Assembly (NCBI GenBank): GCA_030770545.1
Contig: CM061098.1
Coordinates: forward strand, 2,642,001-2,706,000
Reading direction: 5' to 3'
Source of the DNA: Macropodus opercularis
Lineage: Eukaryota > Chordata > Actinopteri > Anabantiformes > Osphronemidae
DNA: 64,000 bases
Part shown: one piece after another, positions 1 to 10,042 of the stretch
Position numbering within the stretch: position 1 is the first letter of the stretch
Layout: each line of letters opens with the position of its first letter
Notes under the pieces: generated by a model
Told to the model about the DNA's origin: nothing
Databases searched by the model: none
Seen by the model: the letters and a program-made list of their open reading frames with translations, nothing else
Position numbers and translations under genes: made by a program

Positions 1-865
1 CCCAGCCAAGAGCCCCGGACAGTCAACCAGATGGCGGCAGCATTAGCCCAACAAAAGCTTTCTAATTAGGGGTACAATGGGGGGGGTGTCTACTGATGGG
101 CCGTACGCAAGGAGGAGAACAGCCAGGCAGGACGCCTGAGACCAAGGCAAGTCGATAGCGTACCTACAACCCCCATCTCTGCACACACACACGACACACA
201 CTCACTTACGCCCCCCTGGCAGTAAAATGGGGGTCTATGACTTTATTACCCCTCATTAACACAAATTAGACCACTTGAGCCGCCCTGAATGGTGATGACA
301 AATTGAATTAAGTGTTTGGAAACAAGTCAATCCTCACCCCTGGCCAGGCTGCGGCCATATTGCATTAACATTCATCGAAGGGTGTGTGTGTGTGTGTGTG
401 CGTGTCAGAGAGTGGGGCTATAAAACGGTGCTATTATTTAGAAGAAGGTGGAGTTTTAGAGGCTGTGAATGGGTAAATTCCTTTAGAAATCATATGGATG
501 TGGCTGAGGTGAGTTAAGACAGAGGAATAAAACAGAAGGAACAGATGGTTTGGTCGGAGGGGGGGCGGTCAGCGCATTTTCAAATGATCCACATTTAATA
601 AAATGAGAAGGACTCAGTTTGGACCAGTTTCATTTCTGTTTTGCGCATCCGAACGCAAAGCTATGAGGTTTCAGAACATGGAGATACATTCACATGCACA
701 TGTAAACTATACAACACGTAACAAATCTAATCTTAAATGAAAAAGACGCAACGTTGCTTTCATATGTTTTTGATTTCATTCATCCTGAACTCGTTTTTTT
801 TTCTGACAATGATGATAATTATGCTGCTATTATTATTTGAATATCTTTTATGGAAATTGTTTTTG
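1..865. other. Intergenic, (TG)n microsatellite at 382-404
   Basis: No coding frame is supported. It contains a short (TG)n tract and, at about 240-370, a stretch resembling a conserved non-coding element, including a CCATATTG (SRF-like) motif. Conservation is untested. Confidence 0.4.
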
Positions 866-975
866 GAAGGCGCTAGTGCTCTATAAAGGAACTGAGCTGT
901 GCCCAAGGACATGAAGGAGCTGGGGCTTGAACCGCTGACTCTACAGTCAGTGGACAACTCACCTGATCCACAACC
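866..975 (-). mobile_element. tRNA-like SINE/MITE relic
   Basis: Read on the minus strand it has GTCCACTGACTGTAGAGTCA, then GCGGTTCAAGCCCC, then CTCCTTCATGTCCTTGGGCA, then a degenerate AGCGCC end. This matches a repeat pattern I recall as very common in teleost genomes (tRNA-like B box GGTTCAAGCC followed by CTTGGGCAAGACACTGAAC-type sequence). It is a truncated, non-coding fragment; SINE versus hAT-derived MITE is not resolved. RepeatMasker with a fish library would decide. Confidence 0.55.
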
Positions 976-1162
976 GGCCTTAAGGACAGTGAAAGTCCTG
1001 TGAGCGTCCTGATCATGTGATCGTGTAACTGCGCTTGTTTGTTCATGCAGGTCAGGATTTCTGCCTTAGTCTATTTGTCAATAATAACATCTGCATGTTT
1101 CTGTCTGTGATGCTTTACCTCGTCGTGAACAAAGACTTTGCATCACATGGAGGTTGTATAAG

Positions 1163-1178
1163 ACCGACATCTAGTGGC
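1163..1178 (-). promoter_or_regulatory. CTCF-like motif (minus orientation)
   Basis: The minus strand reads GCCACTAGATGTCGGT, close to the CTCF core CCASYAGRKGGCRS with one core mismatch. It lies 540 bp from a stronger site in the opposite orientation. Confidence 0.3.
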
Positions 1179-1716
1179 AAAAAGTGATGTTACACAAACG
1201 TAAGAGAACTTAACAGTAGATGGGTAGAAATCTGCTGAAGAGTTGTTCAGTCATGCACATTAATGACTTAAGCAGTTTCAGAGCTTCAGAGGTTCTTCTC
1301 TATAATATTTATCAGCAGAACATCAGCTGGTGAGGTGGGTTCAAGTCTTTGCTCGATACTAATAACGCAGTGCTGCTTTCACATGTCAGGATTTGGCTGG
1401 GAAACGAAAGGCCTCGCTTCCTTCCTGGTGACAGCTGTTTCATTTCTGACAGTGCTTTCATTACCAGCAGCCGTTGCTCAGCTCAGACGTATCAGCTGAA
1501 TGATGCTCATTAGTTAAAACTGTTTCACATAATCACAAAGTTAAAAAACCTCGTCAGGTTCACAAAGAGGGGGAAATAGTCTCTGGGTGTCTCACAAAGG
1601 TCATGACCACGACCACAGCGTGAAATATAAGAGATAAATAAAGAAGAGAATCAGTCCATTACAACCTTGGAAACTCACTGAACCGTTTATTTCTTTTCTT
1701 CTTACCACCACTCAAA

Positions 1717-1732
1717 CACCAGATGGCGCTAG
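1717..1732 (+). promoter_or_regulatory. CTCF-like motif (plus orientation)
   Basis: CACCAGATGGCGCTAG matches the CTCF core consensus at nearly every position. A motif match is not proof of binding. Confidence 0.4.
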
Positions 1733-3847
1733 AGATTAAAACTATTCCTTCACTTCTGACGAAGTTTAGGCTTCAACACTTCCACGGCACTAATAAATCT
1801 CACAACGTCCCAGCTGTTTCGGTTTCGTTTGTGAATGATCACTATTCCATATTGTTTTCTTCTGTGCATATGGAGACCACTGAGGTCATTAAGGCACATG
1901 CAGCGATAATGAACATCAGGAAGAAATAAAATGAAACTGTGCTGGAACAGATGGGAGATGTTAGCCACAGTTATGCCAGATGGGAAACGCTGCATCTTAA
2001 TTATGAAAACAACAACATCACACAACTTAGAGTATATGAAGTGTATTAGGGCAGATGACAGATTGTATTTTTCTTTCTGACCAAACCTCCCTTATGATTA
2101 AGACTAAATTAAGTGACAAGACGAGTATATTTTATGTTTCCTGCAGTTTGGAGGCTCCTTGGCATCAACCGTGCTGCGGTTTTCCCCTCCCAACGTCACA
2201 AATCATTTAGCCAGGCAGTATAATACCACAGCACTCTAAATGCAAACTTCAGACAGAGAACACAGGCTGGGGATGAAACATGTACATTCCTTCATGCAGA
2301 TGGAATTCAAGCATATTAATGTGCCTGGAAAAGTTCATTTTGCGAACAAATACCAGTGTTTCGATGAGTGAACGGGTCAGTTTATCTGAGGTGTCAAGCG
2401 TTTTCCACTGAGACATGTGTCAGTGGGAACCGGCAGTCGAGGCCCTGACCCTGCAGTTCATTGATCCGATGAACCCAAGTGACCCATAGTAACAGGCTTC
2501 AGCAAGTTGGACTCGATCCCTACATGGACCACAAACCTCACTGTAGCTCCACCATTCAAAAAACACCTATCATGGAGACAGTTAGCTTCATCAGGTGCGT
2601 GATGTCGTACCTCTCCCAGCCTCCAGGCTACGCCGTTGCACTTTCTTCCTTCCAGTTCAGTCTGAGTGCTGGAGGTCTTCTTTGCCTGCAGTCTGGCCCG
2701 GCGTCCACCTGGAAGTGGTACAAAAGCACAGTTGTGCAGGAAGCTTCTGCAATTTCCTCCCGCTTGCATCACAAATGCATTACTGTGCCTCTCGACCAAA
2801 CCGCAACCACATGGGACCCAGTGCAGCGCTGGAATTTTCCCACTGACAAAAACACATTAACTGTGCAGAGCTACTGAGCGACTGGATCGTTGGGCTAAGC
2901 TGCTGAATGAGCCTCTTCTCAGCAGCACCTGCTGTGTGTTAAAGGAGCAAATGAAGCCCAGAGTCTGTTGAAACGGGACCTAGCGCTGCCTTATACCTGC
3001 ATCACGTGTCCAGTGCCTGTTGAGTGTTTTAATTCCAGATGTGCTTGACTTACTCTTGGTATTATAGTTGTATTGATTGCTCAGAGAAAAGGGTATTACT
3101 GCAGGACGCGGTTCAGTCTGGTCACAGTCTCTGGTAAATGAGGCTGCTATTATTAGAAAAAGTCAGTGTTTTCTCCAGATTCAGCCAGAAACAATCCGGA
3201 GTGAGTGGGAAAGTCCAGCCTGTGGCTGTTTGAACCCACTACATTATTAAATAAGAGGAGGCAGAAAACAGATCAATTCACCACTTGGACGGTGATCAAT
3301 GCTACAGCTCGCACACACACACTCCTACAGAAACGAAAAACAACCCTGAGCATTTTTTAATCAACGTGTTGTCTACGAGTAATGATGTAACGCAGGGCAA
3401 AGCGAAGCGCAGACTGTTCAGCAGTATTCAAACCTTCAGAAATGTCCCAGATGGCACAAGGACAAATTTCACCGTCTGACAACAAATACAGCAGCTGAAG
3501 ATTTAGTCATTTCACCTTTAAAGCATCTTTACAGGTAAAACTGAGTGCAACGCATTAACATCATCCAGACGAGTGAGAGCAAGACATAAATCTTTTACTG
3601 AGATTTTCTTAATTAACATGTCAGGTCCTAACTTTGCCTTTATCCAGCAGCTGTAATAACTCAATAATTTCGTACCGAGTGTAAAAGCGATTGATCTATA
3701 GAGTAGATCTCATGCCCAGTGATCAGTTGGGTCACTTTCAGTATCAGAAATGTTCAAACATGCAACGTCCACGAAACATTTCATGTTATCAGCATCTGAC
3801 TTTCACAGGTAGACCCACGTCTTTCAACATTTCTGTGCAGATAAGTG

Positions 3848-4040
3848 GCACCAAATCAAACCACCAGGCCATAATGTGCAGGCTAAAGATGCTCTGCTCT
3901 TTACCTTGCTCTATGGAATCACTTTCATGCTTGGCTGCTGTCCAATTTTATCTCCAGGAGTTGCTAGGCGACAGGAACATCCTCATTGCAAGTGTATTCT
4001 GGGAAACGATGGGGCCAATAAATGAATTCCTGAATGTGTA
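3848..4040. repeat. Duplicated non-coding element, copy A
   Basis: About 190 bp that align almost end to end with 5413-5606 in the same orientation, including a 34-bp identical core (3943-3976 against 5508-5541). Shared landmarks in order are GCACCAAATC, GGCTAA.GATG, CTTTCATGCT, the core with GTTGCTAGGCGAC (3960-3972), CATCCT, TATTCTGGGAAA and ATAAATGAATTC. No coding frame is conserved between copies. GTTGCT-A-GGCGAC fits the RFX X-box. It is either a local duplication of a regulatory element or two copies of an old interspersed repeat. Confidence 0.8.
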
Positions 4041-5412
4041 ACTTCAACGCTGTTCTCATATGGGTGGATGAAAAACCACAAATGGCTCGTTTTGGTGCGG
4101 AGATACGCAGGGAGAGTATGACACAGTCGATCGTGCGAGCAAAGTGATTGTTTTGTTCCCGAGCTGATAACTTCACACCTGAGCTCACTGAAGAAAAGCC
4201 CGGCCAGGACAGAGATGTTCATTTTGTCCGCTGTACAGTGAGAGCAGCGACTTCACCAGGGGCTGTTTCACGTAGCAGACGCGATGTGGTTCTGCATGAA
4301 TGAATCAATCCTCAGTCAAATTAACAGCGAAGACTAACTACTGCTGCCGATCATTAGCTCGGCTTTATCAGCTGCCAGAGGGAATCCTGCTCCCTCATTC
4401 TGGATGATAATCACCTCCAGACTGATAACGCTGCCCTTTCATTAAAACATTTTCTTCAGTCATTTTTGTTTTCCATTGTATCATTTTCTATTAAAACAGT
4501 ACAGATGTGGGAAACTATGTTGTATTAAAATGTAACATATCGCAATGTATCACCAGGAAAGACTGATGCGTTTACAGTGTGTGTAATGAGTGTCAACAAA
4601 GAACGTCTTCAAGTAGGTCTGTGATAATAAACCTTTTTATCCTGAGTCCAGGTTGACTCGCCATCTGCAGAAAGCGTTGTTTGGAAAGACGGCGCCTAGA
4701 GGAAATTGAATTTCTGATTCTGGAATCTATTAATAAATACCAAGAGGCACAGATATGAACAGAAAACAAGCCCCCTACTCTTTCAATTTATTTTGGTTGT
4801 ACGTACAACAATATATATGAATAAGATGAGAAAGCCCAGAGCTGAGCAACGACTGAAGCAGACAGACAAACTGAACGACAACAATAAGAGAATCTAAGGC
4901 ACACGTTAGATTGGCCAAATAAACGCTTTAAAGCTGTTTTTGCTGTGCAGGTATGTGACTTGGAGGATTATTTCAGCTGACAGTACATCTGCACCAGTGG
5001 AACAGCCACTGAGAAATAAGCTGATCATGCTGTGAAAGAAACTTAATAAGCTGTCTGCCTCACTTAAACAGCAACGAGTTCTGGTTTCAAATAAACTCCT
5101 TGTGAAATTTCAATTACGGCCTCAAAGCTAAAATCTGCCCCCGGAGGGACAGAGTTGTTATCGCGGAGCCTGGTGAATGGTCACCGCAGCCGTGATGACA
5201 GAACGAGCAGCAACACCATACTCGTCATTGTGATTCCTTCCACACTGCTGGCTTTGAATGGCACCGACTGTAAGGAGTGTCCGAGAACAGTTCATTCGTA
5301 TTTTTGTAATACCCTTTATCGCCACAGGGGGTGGTATTGAAATGACGGATTGGAAATGTGACCGGGTAAAAACCTCTTCAGGGGCTTTTGGAGCCATTTA
5401 AAATTCAAATCT
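4041..5412. other. Spacer between the two duplicated copies
   Basis: AT-rich non-coding DNA without a recognisable gene or repeat. The duplicated similarity does not visibly extend into it. Confidence 0.4.
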
Positions 5413-5606
5413 GCACCAAATCACCAATAGACCATCTAATGTGAGGGCTAAGGATGTTGTCCTCTTTGCTTCGCTGTGTGGAATGACTTTCATGCTCAGC
5501 TACTTTTCAATTTTATCTCCAGGAGTTGCTAGGCGACAGGAGCATCCTTATTACAAGCATATTCTGGGAAATGGGAGCCATAAATGAATTCTGCAGATCT
5601 GTAATG
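5413..5606. repeat. Duplicated non-coding element, copy B
   Basis: Direct-orientation partner of 3848-4040, about 1.57 kb away. It carries the same identical core (5508-5541) and X-box-like GTTGCTAGGCGAC (5525-5537). Divergence outside the core suggests an old duplication with the core held constant. Confidence 0.8.
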
Positions 5607-7644
5607 TATTATCAGACTTCCACACCGGTGTCATGCGGGTCAGTGAAGGAGAATGATGCTATGCAAATGGGCCATTAGGTCATTTAGCATGAAGTCATTT
5701 AAGTGTTTGCTTTGTCCTGCCTGGAGAAGCAGATCAATTAGGTCTGAAGGCTTCAGCTCCCTTACACCAAGGACAGAGGTTAAGTGAGTTGGTTTGTGAG
5801 CTGAGATGACTCCACTTTATGTTTTCAGGTATTCATCGACACAAAACCTGTGTCCAGTAAATGATGTTTTTGAACTGTTTGCTTTCAGCCCTATTCTATT
5901 GTTGTTATTCTACACGAAACGTAAAAACACGCAGGTTCAAATTCATGTTGCTGGATGAAAAGAGTGCAACAAAACTGAACACGCAATAGAAAAGTGTTCG
6001 GACCCTTTGAATTCTGCTGCTCTAAATAATGCACAATGTCAAACCCGAACCCAAGACATCAAACCATAATAATAACAGAATTAGAAAGGAAGCCGTTCTA
6101 ACAGAGACCTTCCCAGGATAACTTTATTTTGGACGGATTCTCAGGTCCACACATGAATCAGCAAAGGCCGATGTGTTTTCTCTGAGGTGAAATACTATCG
6201 AGCCAATCCACGAAGGCACCCCATCTATCAGAGGAGTACGCTGCAGGAGTACTTGACCCTCTCTGATGGGGTTGTGCTGCTACATCGGACAAAAGGTCTG
6301 GAGCCACTGATCTACGGCACAGTAACTGGAAAACTACCCAGGAAACTTTCTGTGTAGGCACCAAGACTGGAAACAGAAATAATGAATCCTCTAAAAGCAC
6401 ATTAACAGCGTGGGCTAAGCCCGACTGCAACTACGCCCTAATAACCCGCTGGAGGAGATCCAGTCCCCACGTTTTCAGCGACAGCTGCTGTGAGTCCGCC
6501 TGAACCATAATGGGGGCCTTTAATTAAAACATTCAAACATATATATCACACTGCTTTTAGATGGTGTCTTAAAACAAACCTTCCTCACGGTTCCCTGGCC
6601 ATGGAGCTCTGCAGAGAGATTGTGAAACCAGCCAGCGAAGACATATTATATGATCATGAAAGATACATATCTCATAAATGGTCCAACTAACGAGATTATA
6701 TGGGCCCTGCCTGCAGAGCGGCTAATGGAGGCTGCAGCGCACAGGGAATAAGAGCCGCTAGCTGGCTGTGTTTGCCTGAAATGCTAGCCCGCCAGGCTTT
6801 TCCCCCTCTGTTCTCACAGAGAGAAATCCCTGTTGCACTTAGTAGTCATCCATTTTTAATGCCACAGCCTCAGCTGTAGAGAGGCATGAAGGCAGGGAGG
6901 GGGAGGGGGGTAACAGCCAAGGTGTGGATGACACCAGTCAGATGCTTCGGGCTAATGTGTGTACAGGCTCCTTCGCGTGTTTTTGTTCTGTGTGCTCAGC
7001 GTCAGCTGCAATTACAGTGTGAATGTCTGAGGTTGTTTTGCTGGTGAGACAGACCTGAACACAGTGAAGCCATTCACCCTGCCCTCACGGTCTGACCCTA
7101 TTTGTTGTTTCCCTGATTAATGGGACATTTGTAACTAACCGAGGACTCACAACTGCTCGACTGTGTGCAGCTCGGATGTTTAAACAAAAAAAAAGAAAAG
7201 AAACAGCAGCAAAGCTTCCCGACTGTTTCCGAGCCTCTGCAGCAGCCACAGATGGCAGGCAGAGGAGCTGGGAGGGCTACGCAGGCCACTTCAGCTGCAA
7301 ACACGATCCGTTTCAATGGCCGCGCACATGCCAAGACATTCTTGTGTGGGCAGAGCTGCTAAACAACTGTGGCACTGTGTTTGTCCTTCAGAGACAAATC
7401 TGGGAGAAACAAGAGCAGCGGATCGGTTTGCGTTTGTCCACGAGTGAAAGGTTAAAGGGAAGGTTTTTAATGGAATATATTAATTTGCACGCGTGAGCCA
7501 CATACAGTGTGTGTTTGTTAGACTCAGCCCTTTCTGTAAACGGCTACTTGACTTTGCTGCCTGATTCAGTCCAGTCACTAAACCTGAGCTAAAACAGTCA
7601 CTTGAGCCTGTTCCACAACCGGAGAACAACAACCACATTTAGCT
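5607..7644. other. Intergenic, conserved-element-like patch at about 6590-6880
   Basis: No gene supported. The patch at 6590-6880 (GGCCATGGAGCTC through TTTTTAATGCCACAG) has the even composition and dense short motifs typical of vertebrate non-coding elements; this is an impression only. A G-rich run is at 6894-6910. Confidence 0.3.
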
Positions 7645-7662
7645 CCAAATATCTGATAAGTT

Positions 7663-7668
7663 TTTATT
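7663..7668 (-). terminator. Putative nanos1 polyadenylation signal AATAAA
   Basis: The canonical hexamer on the minus strand, with a GT-rich downstream element 25-50 nt further on. It is the best of three AATAAA hexamers in the inferred 3'UTR because of that downstream element. Confidence 0.5.
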
Positions 7669-7883
7669 TCTCTAGTGAATTCATATGTTGTTATTCTGCA
7701 CAGCAGCATACAGGAAATTGTGGTAAAATATAAATAACAAAGTTCAACAGTGTTTTCTTTCTCTCATTTAATCAAAAAAAAAAAAAAACAACTCTGCTAA
7801 AAGTGGCAAATTTTGTCAGGCTTTTTCAATATCCACTCTCAAGAATGTAACAACTAAGCTTTAGAAAGTATGGGTATAGTCAT

Positions 7884-7891
7884 TATTTACA
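7884..7891 (-). promoter_or_regulatory. Pumilio/PUF binding element TGTAAATA in nanos1 3'UTR
   Basis: A second perfect UGUANAUA match, about 250 nt beyond the first. It would be present only in the long 3'UTR isoform ending near 7645. Confidence 0.4.
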
Positions 7892-8087
7892 GACAAGCCA
7901 CCTTTTGGTGCGCAATGCTTATAGCTTCTTGGAAATTCACTTCCATCATGTTAAATGCAACAAAATGAAAATACAATTATGTTATACAAAGATCAAAAAT
8001 ACTATCAAAACCCTTATTATAAATGGCAGCACTATATCAATAAACTGCTGTTGACATTTATCATGTAAGTACAAAATCCTGTTGAGG

Positions 8088-8103
8088 TAGCGCCCTCTGA
8101 AGT
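8088..8103 (-). promoter_or_regulatory. CTCF-like motif within the inferred nanos1 3'UTR
   Basis: The minus strand reads CTTCAGAGGGCGCTA. The core AGAGGGCGCTA is a perfect CTCF-type match; the 5' part is weaker. Confidence 0.35.
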
Positions 8104-8139
8104 CACTTGTAATGTTAAAATACTGAATAAACATCACTT

Positions 8140-8147
8140 TATATACA
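8140..8147 (-). promoter_or_regulatory. Pumilio/PUF binding element TGTATATA in nanos1 3'UTR
   Basis: A perfect match to the PUF consensus UGUANAUA in the sense orientation of nanos1. A second, TGTAAATA, is at 7891-7884. Nanos and Pumilio act together on targets, so PUF sites in the nanos1 3'UTR would fit auto- or cross-regulation. Functional use is inferred. Confidence 0.4.
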
Positions 8148-9178
8148 ATACAGCGAGTTTCTCTTCTTTCTTCAATGCAATTGTTTTCCTTTGGTAAACA
8201 AAACTGTCAGAAATGTGCAGTCCTACAAGTGACACTTTAAATCATACATTCGCAACATGTTTGCATCTGTTTTTGGATTCTTCAAAAGAGAACTGTGGGA
8301 TAACGTCGTTTCTTTATTAACATTCATTTGCTCTTTCTCACCCTGGCACAGAGTGAAAGGTAAGTGGGACTCGCTCTACGTCAGACTGCAGAGCAGAAAC
8401 CAAACCAAACAAAAAAACACCAAAGAGAAAGAAAAAAACTAAACAGATCCAGTGTGTCACCCTTATTTGGGAATGTAAACATAAAATATGAAGGCTTGTG
8501 TCTCTTATTCCCGACTGCTCACAGTCACATAACTTCCTCACAAGATTTAAACGAAGTTGGGCTTGGCAACACTTAATCAGAATGCTCCCCAGAGAACATG
8601 AGCCCTAAACTGAGGCCACATTGTCTTTTTTTATTCCTGCCTTGCAGATTGAATGTCAACTTTTCAAAGTAGGTTGGAAAATATGCCGTGTAGTCTTTAG
8701 GCAGGGATCAAAGAGCTGCTCTCCAGTCGGATGCACACGCGTTTTCATTACTGACACATTCTTGAGCTTCTTTAATGGCGAACGTAACTTTGGTTTTCTA
8801 AGACGAGAACGAAAATCGCAGCGAGCTTTGCTCAATGTACAAAAATACTTGGTAGAAATATGACATTCATCCACTTCTGCCAATGTCAGTGTGTCTTTTT
8901 AAAACGTATTCATACTTTGTCATCACTGATACATAGGTGTATATATACTGTATATGCACACGCTCAAATGACTACAAACTATAAAGAAAAATAAATCCAA
9001 TGTATAAAGCATAAAATTATTCTATGTGGATAAAGGAACTATAAAAATATAAGAGATCTTAGAGAAAAAAGATCAAATCAATATGTTTATGAAACTGGAA
9101 TAAAGGCTTGAATTGAAATCAAAACAGTCATCTGGAAATTGTTCAGTGCAATTCAATGTACTTTATAGTCTTGTACGT

Positions 9179-9859
9179 TCAGAAGATTTTCATCCGTTTC
9201 CCACCCACAGCCCTCCCTCCCTTTAGTGGTCGCTGGGGCGGCTGGTCCTTTGACAGTGGACAGTATTTGATCGTGTGAGCGTTGTCGCCGTTGGCGCTGC
9301 AAAGGGGGCAGGTATAAGCCCGTAGAATCGGGCAGACCACTCTTCCGTCCGGAGTCTTCAGGACGTGGGAGCCGTACACCTCCTCGGGCGCTCCGTTATT
9401 TCGACAGAACACGCAAATTTTGGGCTCCTGCTTGCTCCTGGAAGCGGGTTTGCGCATCTTCCTCTCCACGCCGAACAGGTCAAAGCCCGCGAAGCTCCCA
9501 CCAAAGCCCACCTCCCGCTCCGGCAGCTGCACGCCGAGCTGGTTCTGGAAGGGGCTCAGTATCGAGAAACGCTCTTTCAAGTCCAGGATGGAGGCAGGCG
9601 GGGGGCTCCCGGACGGGCAGCAGCAGTCTAGGTGCCCGCTCTCTCCAACGCTGCCCGCGATTACGCACGGACACTCCGGGGAATCGTCCAAGCCCAGGGT
9701 GGCTTTGAGAGACTCGGTGATGGAGTTGGGGTTCTGGGGCATGCTGAGCTTGTTATTCTTCGTAACCAGCGTCGTGAGCCCGAGATAGTCGTTCCAGAAA
9801 TTAAAAGTATAGTCATATGGGCTGCGCGCATTCAAGTAGTTGTGATTGAGAAAATCCAT
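9179..9859 (-). CDS. nanos1: Nanos1 RNA-binding zinc-finger protein, single exon
   Basis: Cytoplasmic translational repressor that works with Pumilio proteins and recruits the CCR4-NOT deadenylase to target mRNAs in germ cells and neural progenitors (family knowledge). The intronless frame encodes 226 aa. The NOT1-interacting motif FWNDYLGL is at residues 21-28. The C-terminal nanos domain has two CCHC zinc knuckles with exact family spacing: C149, C152, H165, C176 and C184, C187, H195, C200, including CVFCRNN and GDNAHTIKYCPLSK. A basic tail ends KRMKIF. The middle is low-complexity and acidic/Ser/Pro-rich, as in fish nanos1. The start at 9859 is the first ATG in frame, has a strong context (GACCATGG) and begins MDFLNHNYLN, which I recall as the fish nanos1 N-terminus. 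The frame stays open upstream only to a GTG at 9889. Stop TGA is at 9181-9179. The NOT1 motif makes nanos1 more likely than nanos2 or nanos3. Its a/b paralogue identity is undetermined. Confidence 0.96.
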   Translation of the reverse strand: MDFLNHNYLNARSPYDYTFNFWNDYLGLTTLVTKNNKLSMPQNPNSITESLKATLGLDDSPECPCVIAGSVGESGHLDCCCPSGSPPPASILDLKERFSILSPFQNQLGVQLPEREVGFGGSFAGFDLFGVERKMRKPASRSKQEPKICVFCRNNGAPEEVYGSHVLKTPDGRVVCPILRAYTCPLCSANGDNAHTIKYCPLSKDQPPQRPLKGGRAVGGKRMKIF

Positions 9860-9956
9860 GGTCACGTCTGGTCGTTTGCTTGCCGTCACAAGGCGAGACA
9901 GCCGGTGTAATCCGAAAAAGTCTTGTAGCCAGAGTTCGTCTCCAGGAACGGTTCAT
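9813..9956 (-). CDS. Upstream ORF overlapping the nanos1 start (putative, 47 aa)
   Basis: If transcription starts near the TATA-like box at about 10017, the leader contains one ATG (9956-9954) before the nanos1 start. It opens a 47-codon frame beginning MNRSWRRTLATRLF. This frame runs through the nanos1 ATG in another reading frame and stops at TGA 9815-9813. The upstream ATG has a weak context (T at -3, A at +4) and the nanos1 ATG a strong one, so leaky scanning is plausible. A peptide product is not implied. The role, if any, would be to dampen nanos1 translation. Seen directly: the ATG, the open frame, the overlap and the contexts. Inferred: that the leader includes it. Confidence 0.45.
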   Translation of the reverse strand: MNRSWRRTLATRLFRITPAVSPCDGKQTTRRDHGFSQSQLLECAQPI

Positions 9957-10012
9957 GTACAGTGGCCTCCAGTGTCCCTGTTATGTCTGAGCGTCGCGCA
10001 AACAGGCTTTCT

Positions 10013-10042
10013 GGTTATAAGGACCAGGAGGGCGGGGCGCCC
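10013..10042 (-). promoter_or_regulatory. nanos1: Putative nanos1 core promoter (GC box plus TATA-like box)
   Basis: On the minus strand a GC box (CGCCCCGCCC, about 10040-10030) is followed by CCTTATAACC (TTATAA at 10020-10015), about 160 bp upstream of the nanos1 ATG. A start site about 30 bp downstream (near 9985, in GCTCAGACAT) would give a leader of roughly 125 nt. The surrounding 9200-10560 stretch is GC- and CpG-rich, as expected for a vertebrate developmental promoter. The spacing is conventional, but the start site is inferred. Confidence 0.5.

Larger units (their letters stand above)
976..3847. other. Intergenic with CTCF-like motifs, no supported gene
   Basis: Mostly unique-looking sequence. 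It holds CTCF-like motifs at 1163-1178 and 1717-1732. A stretch at 2458-2880 is open on both strands (132 aa plus, 113 aa minus), but neither frame resembles a known protein. Confidence 0.4.
7645..9178 (-). other. nanos1: Inferred nanos1 3'UTR
   Basis: An AT-rich, non-coding stretch directly downstream of the nanos1 stop. A minus-strand AATAAA at 7668-7663 is followed by a GT-rich tract (7637-7618, reading GTGGTTGTTGTTC), a convincing cleavage and polyadenylation arrangement that would end the mRNA near 7645 with a 1.5-kb 3'UTR. Earlier AATAAA hexamers at 8318-8313 and 8635-8630 could give shorter isoforms. Two perfect Pumilio elements (TGTANATA) lie at 8147-8140 and 7891-7884. A 15-nt homopolymer is at 7774-7788. 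The extent is inferred; no transcript evidence is available here. Confidence 0.55.

Noticed and set aside
6183..6357. About 57-codon plus-strand open stretch beginning EVKYYRANP
   Set aside because: Looked briefly like a transposon fragment, but I cannot match it to any family and it has no supporting context.
9860..9889. Extended nanos1 N-terminus starting at 9889
   Set aside because: The upstream codon is GTG, not ATG; the ATG at 9859 has a strong context and gives the N-terminus expected for fish nanos1.
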